IMG/VR virus record: IMGVR_UViG_3300027852_000138
Span: 1-29,108 of that record
DNA: 29,108 nucleotides
Reading direction: 5' to 3' (one strand)
From: a virus
In this document: positions 6,318 through 14,849 of the stretch, one piece after another
Position numbering within the stretch: the stretch's first letter is position 1
Layout: the number at the start of each line of letters is the position of its first letter
Position numbers and translations under genes: made by a program
Notes under the pieces: generated by a model
The model's database searches: none
What the model was told of the DNA's origin: nothing
Seen by the model: the letters and a program-made list of their open reading frames with translations, nothing else

Positions 6318-7730
6318 TTGGCCGAGTCTTTAAATATTATCGCAACACGCCGAGACGCAACTCTATATAAATATGACGATGTTTACCGTATGATTGAGGA
6401 TTCCTATCTGGGAGGTCTGAATTATTATAACGGTGAATATTTAGATCAGCACCCAAAAGAGTCTGAAGTTGCCTTTAAAAAAAGGCACTTGCGATCAACA
6501 TATTACAACAATATTGCGCCGTTAGTCGATATGTTGACAGGCTTCCTTTACTCTAACGCACCTACTAGAGCCGAACTTCCAGACACAAAGTTTTTCGATA
6601 ATGCTTCAGGTGGATTGAGTTTTTCTGAAATAATGAAAACAATCTGCAAATATAGTTTGCTACTGCCGATTGGAATTTTAATTGATAATGTTGTTTTCGA
6701 TGCTGAGGAAGTTCAGTCGAAATATGATGAGGAAGTTAAGAATATCAATCCGTTTTTAGTTATATACAAGCCTTATCAGATACGAGATTTTAATTATATT
6801 GACGGTGTATTACAATGGGTGTTGCTTGATAATACTTATATTGACAAAGACGATTATTTACAAGACGCAAAAGAGATAATAGAATATCGATTATGGACAC
6901 AAGACGAATTTATCGATTATAGAATTGATGCACAAGAAAAAGTTGTCTCGGTGGTTGAGACAGATAGGCAATATCATAATTTGGGAATTGTGCCTTTCCG
7001 CATGTGTAATTGGCAGGATGACAATAATGATTTTGTTGGAGAGTCTTTTTTTGAAGACCCTTGCTGGATTGCAAAAAAGATATATAATTATATGTCGTAT
7101 ATGGATGAGATGCTGGCTTCAGGGACGTTTAAAATGTTGGCTTACCCATCGCCTGATGGAGCTGTGCCGAAGTTGTTACAGGAAGGCGGTATCGGCCCTT
7201 TAAGTTTCGTGCCATTTGATAGCACTTCTTCGCACGAACCAAAGTTCATAGGTGCTGAGTTGGGTGACATGGCGTCTTTTTTATCTGCGATAACGTTCGC
7301 TTATGAGCAGTTGATGTCGATATTTGGGCTTGAGGTTGAGGAAAATAAAAATATTGCACAGTCAGGCACTGCGAAAGAATTAAACTTTGAGAAACTAAAG
7401 TCTGTCCTGAATAATGGAGCAATCTCACTTGAAAAGACTGAAAAATGGATATTCGAGACTGTGGGCTTGTGGCGTGGTGAATCGTCAGATTATGATGTCA
7501 CATATAAAAAAGACTTTTTGACAAAGGACGTTGATGAGAAAATACGGCGATATATGGAATTAAAGCTACTAGGGCCTTATAATTATTTTAATAAAATACT
7601 GGATAAATTGATTGTAAGCACATCTTTGTCGGGCGATATTGAACCTGATGAGATGGAGAATATAATAAACGAAATTGAGTTAAGCAAGATCAAAAAAAAT
7701 GAATTAAGCAAGGGGGATGCAGATGGGTGA
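6318..7730 (+). CDS. Portal protein (DUF4055-like)
   Basis: TTG 6318 is chosen because AAAGGAG (6303-6309) lies 8 bases before it. An in-frame GTG at 6258 would start inside the leader hairpins and has no ribosome binding site. The resulting protein has 470 residues. Typical portal features are an early block with YYNNIAPLVDMLTGFLYS, a region SFSEIMKTICKYSLLLPIGILIDNV, which resembles DUF4055-type portals, and a late helix region IAQSGTAKELNFEKLKSVLNN that fits the stem or crown. Its position after terL and before scaffold and capsid genes agrees. The portal forms the dodecameric DNA channel at one capsid vertex and docks the terminase. Its 3' end overlaps the scaffold gene start. Confidence 0.8.
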   Translation: MAESLNIIATRRDATLYKYDDVYRMIEDSYLGGLNYYNGEYLDQHPKESEVAFKKRHLRSTYYNNIAPLVDMLTGFLYSNAPTRAELPDTKFFDNASGGLSFSEIMKTICKYSLLLPIGILIDNVVFDAEEVQSKYDEEVKNINPFLVIYKPYQIRDFNYIDGVLQWVLLDNTYIDKDDYLQDAKEIIEYRLWTQDEFIDYRIDAQEKVVSVVETDRQYHNLGIVPFRMCNWQDDNNDFVGESFFEDPCWIAKKIYNYMSYMDEMLASGTFKMLAYPSPDGAVPKLLQEGGIGPLSFVPFDSTSSHEPKFIGAELGDMASFLSAITFAYEQLMSIFGLEVEENKNIAQSGTAKELNFEKLKSVLNNGAISLEKTEKWIFETVGLWRGESSDYDVTYKKDFLTKDVDEKIRRYMELKLLGPYNYFNKILDKLIVSTSLSGDIEPDEMENIINEIELSKIKKNELSKGDADG

Positions 7731-8496
7731 TGAAGAAATTATTGATGTGAATGAAGGACAAAATTTTAAATTTGCGGGCGAATTTGAAACGATTATTGAT
7801 CCGCTGACAAACGACAATGTAAGAGTTCCGAAAGAGCTTGTCGGTTTGTTAGGGCATATCCGCACTACAGAAAGAAATGCAACGAACAAGAAGGCAGAGG
7901 CAAAATATCAGCCTCTACTGGATGAGTTGGAGCAATTCAAGGGTGACAACGCCGCAATATCGGCAAAACTACAAGAGATTGAGGATGCGGAGTTGACCGC
8001 AGAGCAGCGGTTAACTAAAAAACATCAAGCTATGATAAAGAGTTATGAGGATACTATTAAATCTGAACAAGATAATACTGATGTCTGGCGAAAAAAATAC
8101 GAGCACAAACAAATATTAACGGATGTTTTTGCTTCATTCGATACAATCACACAGTCGCTATGCAATACTGAACAGACGGCAGAATTATTTATCAAGGAAG
8201 GAAATGCAAGGGCGGTCGAGATACTTAACGAAGACGGTGAAGGTTCTGGGGTTTATGAAACGGTATTAAATTTAACTATAAAAGAAAAAGATGAAGATAA
8301 GCAATATGAGGGAACGGCACATGATTTATTTCCGAAATGGATAAATCAAGCCAAAAATAAGCATCATGTTGCGAGTGGGTCAACTTCTGGCGGTGGCACG
8401 CCGATTACGAGAGGCCAAAGAAACAACACAAATCCAGAATTTGAAAATCTTAATCCAGTCGAACGAATAAAAATAGCAAGACGAGGACAAGCATAA
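7723..8496 (+). CDS. Capsid scaffolding protein (probable)
   Basis: A 257-residue protein; ATG 7723 is preferred to ATG 7717 because a GGGGG stretch (7712-7716) lies 6 bases before it but directly abuts the other. The product is acidic and helical with a predicted coiled coil over roughly residues 50-130 (KAEAKYQPLLDELEQFKGD, then QDNTDVWRKKYEHKQI). A Gly/Ser linker (ASGSTSGGGTPITRG) leads to a short C-terminal helix with NPVERIKIARRG, the usual capsid-binding end of scaffolds. It lies between portal and major capsid genes. It would direct procapsid assembly and then leave. No protease gene is seen nearby. Confidence 0.7.
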   Translation: MGDEEIIDVNEGQNFKFAGEFETIIDPLTNDNVRVPKELVGLLGHIRTTERNATNKKAEAKYQPLLDELEQFKGDNAAISAKLQEIEDAELTAEQRLTKKHQAMIKSYEDTIKSEQDNTDVWRKKYEHKQILTDVFASFDTITQSLCNTEQTAELFIKEGNARAVEILNEDGEGSGVYETVLNLTIKEKDEDKQYEGTAHDLFPKWINQAKNKHHVASGSTSGGGTPITRGQRNNTNPEFENLNPVERIKIARRGQA

Positions 8497-8564
8497 TAAT
8501 AAAAAAGCAAGATTAATGTTAAAGAAAAAAGACAAGATACAATAAAAATTATGGAGATAAAAAA

Positions 8565-9494
8565 ATGTCTTTAACATTAGTGGAAGCACGGAAATTACAT
8601 TCAGGGGATGTGTTGCGGGCTGCGTATATTGAAATGTTTGCGAGAAGCACTGATATACTGCGGGTACTAACTTTTGAAACAATTACAGGTAGTGCACTTC
8701 GGTATAACAGAGAGGAAACACTTCCCGGAGTGGCATACAGAGGCGTCAATGACTCATATACCGAAAGCACGGGGGTATTAAATCCAATTACAGAACCACT
8801 GCTTATTTGTGGCGGTGAATTAGATGTGGATAAATTTATTCTCAGGACGATGGGGGAAGATCAAAGGACGGTGCAGGAGGCCATGAAAATTAAGGCCATA
8901 GGGTTGCATTATTCTTTAAAATTTATAAAGGGAGATCAAGAATCCGACCCGAAAGAACCAGATGGACTGCAAATTAGGCTTACAGGTAATCAGCTAATCG
9001 ATGCAGGTGCAACAAGTGGCGGGGATGCTTTGAGTCTAGCAAAATTAGACGAACTTTATGACGCTGTTTTGAATCCGACTCACTGGATTATGAACAAAAC
9101 AATGCGAAGACGCTTAACGGCTGCTTCAAGACTTTCTACAGTGGGCGGTTATATAACTTACGATCAAGACGAATTTGGTAGAAGCGTTACTAAATACAAT
9201 GATTTGCCGATTCTGATTATGGACGAGGATAACACAGGGACTCAAATTTTGCCGTTTACTGAAGCAAATCCTGGGGGCGGAACTGCTGCCTCAACTTCTA
9301 TTTATGCCGTGTCTATCGGTGACGGTATGCTGACAGGTATACAAAACGGAGATTTAGAGGCTGAGGATTTAGGCCAATTGGAAACGAAGCCTGCATATCG
9401 GACAAGAATCGAGTGGTATAACGGTATAGCTCTTTTCCATGGGAAAGCTGCTGCAAGGCTTCAGGGAATAACAAATGCTGCGGTAACGGTATAA
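8565..9494 (+). CDS. Major capsid protein, HK97-fold type
   Basis: A 309-residue protein following the scaffold gene, with GGAGAT 7-8 bases before the ATG. The start LTLVEARKLHSGDVLRAAYIE is a short N-terminal arm. The E-loop and spine-type region follows (RVLTFETITGSALRYNREE), and the C-terminal P-domain part contains WIMNKTMRRRLT, YDQDEFGRSVTKYNDLPI and ending strands LETKPAYRTRIEWYNGIALF. This order matches small HK97-fold capsid proteins lacking a cleaved delta domain. It would form the icosahedral shell. The family call rests on position and pattern, not on a search. Confidence 0.75.
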   Translation: MSLTLVEARKLHSGDVLRAAYIEMFARSTDILRVLTFETITGSALRYNREETLPGVAYRGVNDSYTESTGVLNPITEPLLICGGELDVDKFILRTMGEDQRTVQEAMKIKAIGLHYSLKFIKGDQESDPKEPDGLQIRLTGNQLIDAGATSGGDALSLAKLDELYDAVLNPTHWIMNKTMRRRLTAASRLSTVGGYITYDQDEFGRSVTKYNDLPILIMDEDNTGTQILPFTEANPGGGTAASTSIYAVSIGDGMLTGIQNGDLEAEDLGQLETKPAYRTRIEWYNGIALFHGKAAARLQGITNAAVTV

Positions 9495-9504
9495 GGAGGA
9501 TAAT

Positions 9505-9963
9505 ATGAGTACAGTAAGACAATCAAGAAAATATGATGTTGGTTTGCTATTTAAGGATGCAGGCCTAGTCGCTGCCAGTGCTGCTGCGCAAGTTGATAGT
9601 GCTGCAAAAATAGTCGATTTAGGCACAGGGAAATATGATGCTGAAATGGTCATTGATGCTTCAGCGGTCGAGGTTGGAACTGGGGATGAGTCATATCTTG
9701 TTTTCGTGCAGGTAAGCTCAAGCGCAACTTTTGCAAGTGATATTTTTAATGTGGCGTGTATGCCTCTTGGAGATGCTGCTGGGTTGGCAACGGCCTGCGG
9801 TGCAGGTGATGTTGATCAGGGAGTAGGTCGTTACATACTTCCTTTTAACAATCTTGTCAAGGATGGAGTGGCGAAACGATACGGTCGAATCTACACCGTT
9901 GTTGCAGGTACGATTGCAACAGGTGGCGGGATAAACTTTACTGCTTATGCAACGCAAGGATAG
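9505..9963 (+). CDS. Probable capsid cement protein (Bbp16-like)
   Basis: A 152-residue beta-rich, Ala/Gly/Val-rich protein directly after the capsid gene, with AAGGAGGA before its ATG. The segment AAKIVDLGTGKYDAEMVID followed by alternating strands and a final GRIYTVVAGTI strand fits small jelly-roll-like decoration proteins of the Bbp16 type, which trimerise on the capsid surface and stabilise it. The place in the gene order agrees. An alternative would be a head fibre or a DUF2190-like protein. Its last bases overlap the next gene by 17. Confidence 0.6.
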   Translation: MSTVRQSRKYDVGLLFKDAGLVAASAAAQVDSAAKIVDLGTGKYDAEMVIDASAVEVGTGDESYLVFVQVSSSATFASDIFNVACMPLGDAAGLATACGAGDVDQGVGRYILPFNNLVKDGVAKRYGRIYTVVAGTIATGGGINFTAYATQG

Positions 9964-10423
9964 TCGAATACTTATTATAGGAAGTGCGCCTTGTCTTCAT
10001 GCTGATTTATCATTATATGAGCATGAAGGCAAGGTCATGGCTATCAACGAGGCGGGTGTTAAATATTTGGATAATATAGATTATTGGATTACGGCGCACC
10101 CTGCTGAGTTTTCTGGATGGAAAAGGAATCGGGAATTGCAGAAAGGAAACAGCGATTATGAGACGCATACTTGTGATGACTCTGGTGAATGTGATAGACA
10201 TTGGGAATATTCAGCAAAAGGCGGGTCTGGGCTGTTTGCAATTTTAATTGCGATTGAGATGGGATTTGATAAAATAGTGATTGCAGGAATGTCGTTGGAT
10301 GGTCACTATGAGAGGTATAGAGAAGATTTTAAATATTTTGATTTGCAAGGAAAAATCAAATGCCTGTCTGGGTATCTGATGGATTGTTACGGTTTTCCCG
10401 ATGAACAATGGCTGTATGAATAA
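9947..10423 (+). CDS. Rossmann-like protein, possibly DUF115/MptE-like
   Basis: A 158-residue protein. It begins with a strand-loop RILIIGSAPCLHAD (residues 7-20), then MAINEAGVKYLDNIDYWITAHP (31-52). A glycine-rich turn GGSGLFAILIAIEMGF (92-107) is followed by the strand KIVIAGMSLDGHYERYREDF (109-128). This pattern resembles the nucleotide-sugar-like or MptE-like Rossmann fold (DUF115 group) found as an accessory gene in some phages. Substrate and reaction are unknown; surface modification or DNA-base metabolism are both possible. ATG 9947 lies within the end of the decoration gene, and there is only a weak ribosome binding site. Function confidence is low, gene confidence high. Confidence 0.65.
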   Translation: MQRKDSRILIIGSAPCLHADLSLYEHEGKVMAINEAGVKYLDNIDYWITAHPAEFSGWKRNRELQKGNSDYETHTCDDSGECDRHWEYSAKGGSGLFAILIAIEMGFDKIVIAGMSLDGHYERYREDFKYFDLQGKIKCLSGYLMDCYGFPDEQWLYE

Positions 10424-10448
10424 ATTTGTCAATCAAGAATATAATTAA

Positions 10449-10625
10449 ATGACGAAAGAAGAATTTATAAAAAAATATACTGAAGGAATAGATATTTCTG
10501 AAGTAGCTTATAATTATTTTTTTATAACATTGCCATGTAATTGCGGAGAGAGAGGCTGCGACGGTTGGGCTTGCGTGTTGAATAATGAAAATTCAATAAG
10601 AAGGCATAGAGAATTATATGGTTAA
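10449..10625 (+). CDS. Short cysteine-rich hypothetical protein
   Basis: A 58-residue frame from ATG 10449 to TAA 10623-10625. The N-terminus MTKEEFIKKYTEG resembles the MTKEEL opening of the gene at 2020. A cluster CNCGERGCDGWAC (residues 30-42) holds four cysteines spaced for a small zinc site. The ribosome binding site is weak. It fills the gap between the Rossmann-like gene and the metallopeptidase-like gene. Function unknown. Confidence 0.55.
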   Translation: MTKEEFIKKYTEGIDISEVAYNYFFITLPCNCGERGCDGWACVLNNENSIRRHRELYG

Positions 10626-10651
10626 CAAAAAAAGAAATAAAATGAGGGACG

Positions 10652-10939
10652 ATGCAGATCCCAGATAAAATAAAAATGGGTGCACATATAATAAATATAG
10701 AGCAAGTTCAGGATAAAGATATTTCTTCTGCTGGCGAATATCATGATTATTACAATTTGATTCGGTTGAGAGTGGCCGATAATTCTGAAAGTGGCATCGC
10801 TGAATGTTTTTTGCATGAGATTATTGAAGGCATTAAAGTAAAGAATCAGTTATCTCTTGACCATACACATCTAACCGTTTTGTCAGAGAATTTATTTCAA
10901 GTTTTGCGGGATAATAAATTGTCTTTTGATAAGTCATAA
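10652..10939 (+). CDS. Small metallopeptidase-like protein (HExxE)
   Basis: A 95-residue protein with a helix FLHEIIEGIK (residues 53-62), where the usual HExxH zinc motif reads HEIIE, followed by DHTHLTVLSENLFQVLRDN (70-88), which supplies further His residues. This is the pattern of small phage proteins related to zinc peptidases, with an N-terminal beta-sheet (KIKMGAHIINIEQ). The second histidine is replaced by Glu, so the ligand set may differ or the protein may be catalytically changed. GAGGG precedes the ATG. Its role in the phage is unknown. Confidence 0.6.
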   Translation: MQIPDKIKMGAHIINIEQVQDKDISSAGEYHDYYNLIRLRVADNSESGIAECFLHEIIEGIKVKNQLSLDHTHLTVLSENLFQVLRDNKLSFDKS

Positions 10940-10957
10940 GTGATATGGAGATTTAAC

Positions 10958-11129
10958 ATGTATGATTTTGATGATGAATTAGCACAAACTTACAGAGAGA
11001 GATGTAAATGTGGAAGGATAGTAGAGGTTGCAACTCAAAAAAAATCATGATTATGTTGAATATAGGGCATATATTTTTGTAAGATGCACTTGTGGAGAAT
11101 TCGTAGGATTTAATCTTCTAGTAAATTAA
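10958..11129 (+). pseudogene. Zn-ribbon protein with a frame break at an A8 run
   Basis: ATG 10958, with TGGAG upstream, gives 30 residues containing CKCGRIVEVA, then stops at TGA 11048-11050. Downstream of an A8 run (11037-11044), the +1 frame reads HDYVEYRAYIFVRCTCGEF and ends at TAA 11127-11129. The two parts together form a compact ribbon of about 56 residues with matched CxC and CxCG pairs. One base less or two more in the run would restore it. It is either a real broken gene, a slippage-expressed gene or a sequence error. Confidence 0.5.
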
Positions 11130-11144
11130 AAAAAGGAGAATCGA

Positions 11145-11297
11145 ATGGAGCGATTAAAATGGTATTTTAAACAATTATTTCCGTTAACTTATACTTCTGT
11201 TTTTCGTGAAAATGGTCAACGGAAATTATGTATTTGGAAAATGTGGCTTGCCCATAGTTATGATAAGCAGTATTTTGATTTAGCAGATAAAACATAA
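11145..11297 (+). CDS. Short hypothetical protein, basic and aromatic
   Basis: A 50-residue frame from ATG 11145 to TAA 11295-11297, preceded by AAAAAGGAG, a strong ribosome binding site. The product is rich in Trp, Tyr, Phe, Lys and Leu (for example LKWYFKQLFP and LCIWKMWLAHSYDK). No cysteine motif, signal or clear membrane segment is visible. Function unknown. Confidence 0.5.
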   Translation: MERLKWYFKQLFPLTYTSVFRENGQRKLCIWKMWLAHSYDKQYFDLADKT

Positions 11298-11308
11298 GGA
11301 GAAAAATT

Positions 11309-11518
11309 ATGGTAACATTAAAACACAAAAACGGTTCAGAGATAACAGTTCACGGCGTTGATGCAACTGAATTGCTAAAGCAAGGTGAATATGTTAGAAA
11401 AGTTGACATAGAAATAAAAGAAAAATCTCCGAAGCCTTCGGGAAAGAAAGATAAGCCTTCTGAAAAGAAGGAAGATGAAAAAGCAGGAGCAATAATCGGG
11501 AGTGCATTGGATGACTAA
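11309..11518 (+). CDS. Small charged hypothetical protein ahead of the minor head gene
   Basis: A 69-residue protein with AAGGAG 8 bases before its ATG. The first half is a compact beta-like part (VTLKHKNGSEITVHG, then LLKQGEYVRKVDIEI). The second half is a low-complexity Lys/Pro/Ser/Glu tail (SPKPSGKKDKPSEKKEDEK). Similar small proteins occur between capsid and connector genes in many phages, but their role is unclear. The last bases overlap the start of the MuF-like gene. Confidence 0.65.
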   Translation: MVTLKHKNGSEITVHGVDATELLKQGEYVRKVDIEIKEKSPKPSGKKDKPSEKKEDEKAGAIIGSALDD

Positions 11519-12527
11519 TTTGTTACAACGTGATGAGATCAATACAGAAAAGCCTTTATCCGTCAAGCGAAAGCATGAGATGAAGGACGTTGATTTATCG
11601 CGGTATAATGAATATCTGGAAGATGGAAATGAACAAGAAGCAATAGACGAATTTATTGACGATTATATCCAGACTCCTTTGGCGGAATACACTGAGATTA
11701 TCCAGAGTTATATGAGAGAGCTACAGGAAGGGGAGATCGCACGAGCAGAGCAGAATAGAGTTGAGCAAAATATAATTATGTTGACGTTGGTCGCTGTTGG
11801 TCTTATGCGAGATAATGCGAAAGTTTTTATAGGTGATGTATATGCGCCGTTTATATTTGAACAACATGGCATAACGTCAGTCAAACTCAAGCAAAGTATT
11901 TTAAAAGCAACTCTGGCACAGTTTGAGGAATTGACTTTTAATACAATGAGCAAAACACAAACAAATGTATTGACAAATGTTCGTGACATGCAGCGAAGAT
12001 TTATTGTTGAAAATCAAAAGTTGAGAAGGATGTCAACACGGCATATAAACAAAGAAATTATACGTTTTAAAAAAGAACTCAAAAAGGTCATGCCTGAATA
12101 TTATGATGCGATGCGAGAAGGCAATATTTTAAAATCAAGGACATTTGGGGCAGAAGGTGAGCGGGTTATCAGATACAAACTTGACAACTACGCTGAGATG
12201 AGTATGCGAACCACCCTCTTGAATGTCGACAGAACAGCGGTCGAGGTTGCTGAAGAAAGCAAAGGCAATGAGTTAGTCGAATACTACCAGAAAGACTTCA
12301 GAACGCTTAAATCTGGAAAAGAAAGAGAGATTTGCAAATCTATTTTAGAAAATAAAATACTTGGCAAATCTCTTTTAGCATTAAACGCCGAAGCAGCGAG
12401 CAAATATGGGGTTATGACAATTCAGGAAGCAAAAGCGCAAGGGGCGATGGGCACTTGGTGTCGGCATTCTTTCAGAGCTGTCAGTAAATCATTTATGAAA
12501 AAAATAAATTTAGCAAAGGTTGCATAA
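11511..12527 (+). CDS. Minor head protein, MuF/minor-capsid-protein-2-like
   Basis: A 338-residue protein. ATG 11511 has GGGAG 8 bases upstream and is preferred to an in-frame GTG at 11502. The N-terminal half is helical (YMRELQEGEIARAEQNRVEQ). The C-terminal third has the MuF-type pattern: MRTTLLNVDRTAVEVAEE, then EYYQKDFRTLKSGKEREICK, and finally GTWCRHSF close to the end, equivalent to the HPNCRHS seen in this family. These proteins sit inside the head near the portal and may be ejected with DNA. The last base of its stop is the A of the next ATG. Confidence 0.75.
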   Translation: MTNLLQRDEINTEKPLSVKRKHEMKDVDLSRYNEYLEDGNEQEAIDEFIDDYIQTPLAEYTEIIQSYMRELQEGEIARAEQNRVEQNIIMLTLVAVGLMRDNAKVFIGDVYAPFIFEQHGITSVKLKQSILKATLAQFEELTFNTMSKTQTNVLTNVRDMQRRFIVENQKLRRMSTRHINKEIIRFKKELKKVMPEYYDAMREGNILKSRTFGAEGERVIRYKLDNYAEMSMRTTLLNVDRTAVEVAEESKGNELVEYYQKDFRTLKSGKEREICKSILENKILGKSLLALNAEAASKYGVMTIQEAKAQGAMGTWCRHSFRAVSKSFMKKINLAKVA

Positions 12528-12967
12528 TGTTTGATGATGATTTAACAATGCAGAAAGTCAGATTTGCAATAGGCAATGACTATGCTTTTTTTGGCTATGG
12601 CAGTGCTACTGAATTTGAAAATACAATAACAACTGTTAGTGAGGAAAGTAAATTCGATTTATTGCAATATATTTCAGAAACGGAATATGACAGAATAGCT
12701 GCCTTAATTTATGCAAGTATGGACTTAGCGGATCAATATATTTTCATGGCTGAGGTTTATGGGATTGCTTCAGATGTCGTTCAACATGAGGGCAACAAAG
12801 AAAGGCAGAACAGGAAAGGACACTCTGATTCATTGTCGGTGGAAGGCTATTCGAGGTCGGTGTCTGGAATATCAGGCAAGAGTCAATCGGCGTGGTCGTT
12901 GAAAATGAAATATATGAACTATTTGCAAAGAGCGGGAGTTTATACACTCAGGCTTGAGAGGTGCTGA
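12527..12967 (+). CDS. Neck protein, probable head-tail adaptor (Ad1-like)
   Basis: A 146-residue protein immediately after the MuF gene. The first part is helical and acidic (SEESKFDLLQYISETEYDR). Ser-rich middle residues lead to a final helix with WSLKMKYMNYLQRAGVYTLR. A small helical protein at this place is normally the adaptor that binds the portal and starts the neck. The assignment depends on order (adaptor, stopper, completion protein, terminator, sheath). The stop overlaps the next ATG. Confidence 0.55.
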   Translation: MFDDDLTMQKVRFAIGNDYAFFGYGSATEFENTITTVSEESKFDLLQYISETEYDRIAALIYASMDLADQYIFMAEVYGIASDVVQHEGNKERQNRKGHSDSLSVEGYSRSVSGISGKSQSAWSLKMKYMNYLQRAGVYTLRLERC

Positions 12968-13335
12968 TGTTTTTATCGAGTGCGGACATAGTGCAGGTCA
13001 GGAAAGATTGTCATTCAGCTTGTCAGCAAGGGCAATCTGTTATTTTCAGAAATGAGGGATTAAGTTTTGACGATTTAGACTTATTGTCTTTTCCTGTTCG
13101 CTATAAACCGTTTTCACGAGAATTATATGAGCGCATAACGTGGGCGGATGATTGTAACATTATATGTTACATCGCAAAAAAGGAAATAGATGATCTGGAT
13201 GTAACAATAGAAGGCTTGAGGCGGTATGATAAGATTGTAATTGCAAAGTTAGAATATGATATTCAACATATAGTTTTACAGGGTGGTGTTGGTGATAACT
13301 TTGCTTATATTTTAGTTGGCGGAGTAAGGAAATGA
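12967..13335 (+). CDS. Neck protein, probable head-closure/stopper
   Basis: A 122-residue protein whose ATG 12967 starts on the last base of the previous stop (TGATG); the longer form from GTG 12961 is not needed. The pattern is mostly beta: RNEGLSFDDLDLLSFPVRYK, then WADDCNIICYIAKKEI and IVLQGGVGDNFAYILVGG at the end. Size and place fit a head-closure (stopper) protein that caps the filled head. No diagnostic motif is visible, so the call is positional. Confidence 0.5.
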   Translation: MFLSSADIVQVRKDCHSACQQGQSVIFRNEGLSFDDLDLLSFPVRYKPFSRELYERITWADDCNIICYIAKKEIDDLDVTIEGLRRYDKIVIAKLEYDIQHIVLQGGVGDNFAYILVGGVRK

Positions 13336-13775
13336 TTAACGGGTTTAAAAAATTGCAACGAGAGATTGATAAGACTTTCAATTTCAATGAAGGCAAGTAT
13401 AATTTACAGAGAGCGAAGCAATTTAAGTCATTTGCACAAACGAGGGCTAAAAAAGGTCAACTTGGATTGAAGCCGATTAAGCCTTCAACAATCAGGATAC
13501 AGGGATTCAATCACCCGCCATTATTCCGATACGGGAAATTTATCGATTATATGAAAGCAAAGAAACATATAGGCGGGATTGCAAGCGCTGGTTATTATGT
13601 CGGAGATGAAAAGAAATATCCAAAAGGGAAACTGACTTATTACAATCTGGCTAAAATACATACAACAGGATTCAGGAATACAGTTGCAAGGCCGTTAGTT
13701 TTCAATGCTTTTGACAGATATCATCCGAAGGAAAATAAGTTCATCAAATTTTTAACTTTAAAAACATGGAGATAA
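13332..13775 (+). CDS. Tail-completion/neck protein, HK97 gp10 or Mu gpG-like
   Basis: A 147-residue basic protein overlapping the previous stop. It opens with a helix (KKLQREIDKTFNF). The centre has KPSTIRIQGFNHPPLFRYGKF, and the C-terminal part YYNLAKIHTTGFRNTVARPLVF is the pattern (His-x-x-Gly...RPxxF) that ends gp10 and gpG type virion morphogenesis proteins. Such proteins join the neck to the tail tube or complete the tail. Confidence is moderate because only the C-terminal part is characteristic. Confidence 0.6.
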   Translation: MINGFKKLQREIDKTFNFNEGKYNLQRAKQFKSFAQTRAKKGQLGLKPIKPSTIRIQGFNHPPLFRYGKFIDYMKAKKHIGGIASAGYYVGDEKKYPKGKLTYYNLAKIHTTGFRNTVARPLVFNAFDRYHPKENKFIKFLTLKTWR

Positions 13776-13778
13776 GAA

Positions 13779-14849
13779 TTGTTCACGGAATTTGAAAATG
13801 TGGAATACACAAGAAGTTCTGAGGCAATTACTGTTGCTGATAATACTGATTTTGTTATTGATGGCACTGCGAAAAAAATAACATATACCACAGCGGGTGA
13901 GTATGTTACCGTGTCATTTGATGAAGTTGATTTGTCTGATTATGAAGAGGTTGTCTTGTATGTTTATACATCGCCGTTGTTGACTGATGAAGACTTATTC
14001 TCAATTACAATCGGCGGGACTACCTATAATTTTGAGGCACAGAATAAACGAAATCGATACCAACAATTGATATTTGATTGCAGCACATGGGGAGCGACAA
14101 GCTCGTTTGTCATTACATCATTGATCGGCGTCTTGGTATTATTCATAAACTATATTGGATACAGAAAGGTCGAGCATGAAACGGCTAATTATGATGTGCT
14201 GACGGCCTTGCAGGATCATATCAGTCTTGACTACGATGTGGCAACAACTTTGTCAATTCCTTTAACGGCTGGCGATGATGAAATAAGTCTTACGAGTAAT
14301 ACAGATATATTTGACAATACTATTCTGAAGATAACTGAAGATTCAACGACTGAATATTTGCAATTATTGTCAAGAGATGGAATATTAAAGACGACTGCAT
14401 TGAATGATTTTACCACTTCGGCGGTTGTCAGTGCGGTTTGTCAAACTAAAATTGAAACATATTCGGATATAAATGTTGATCCTGTATGTGGGATAGTAAT
14501 CGCAGGCTGGAAGGCAGGGAAAGAGGATTTCTGGGAAACACAAGTCAACGCTGTCAAGTTGAAAAGATATTTAGGTGTGTTGACTATTGTAATATATATA
14601 GAATGTTCGAGTAAGGAGAAAGCATTACAATTAGCAAGCGAATATGAGGAGTCATACGGTGACGGATTTGGATTTTTGTTGAACGGCGATAGGGTTGAAA
14701 TGTATATGACAGGCAATTCTTTTGTCAATGATAACACAGGCGAAAAGTCTAAAATAATCTATGAGTATGAATTTCAGCCATCACCATTCATAATTGAAAG
14801 CAGGATCGCTATAACAAATTTTGATATAGACGTGGAGTCGACAACATGA
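13779..14849 (+). CDS. Large neck/tail-terminator region protein
   Basis: A 356-residue protein with a TTG start; GGAGA lies 6 bases before it and no ATG is near. The first 115 residues form a beta-rich, carbohydrate-binding-like fold (ITYTTAGEYVTVSF, DYEEVVLYVYTSP). A hydrophobic helix follows (SFVITSLIGVLVLFINYI, about 108-125). Around 170-240 there is a beta module with DDEISLTSNTDIF and STTEYLQLL that resembles one in the sheath. The last 110 residues have YLGVLTIVIYIECSSKEKAL and a terminal strand. Its place before the sheath suggests a tail terminator with added domains; this is inference. Confidence 0.5.
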   Translation: MFTEFENVEYTRSSEAITVADNTDFVIDGTAKKITYTTAGEYVTVSFDEVDLSDYEEVVLYVYTSPLLTDEDLFSITIGGTTYNFEAQNKRNRYQQLIFDCSTWGATSSFVITSLIGVLVLFINYIGYRKVEHETANYDVLTALQDHISLDYDVATTLSIPLTAGDDEISLTSNTDIFDNTILKITEDSTTEYLQLLSRDGILKTTALNDFTTSAVVSAVCQTKIETYSDINVDPVCGIVIAGWKAGKEDFWETQVNAVKLKRYLGVLTIVIYIECSSKEKALQLASEYEESYGDGFGFLLNGDRVEMYMTGNSFVNDNTGEKSKIIYEYEFQPSPFIIESRIAITNFDIDVESTT

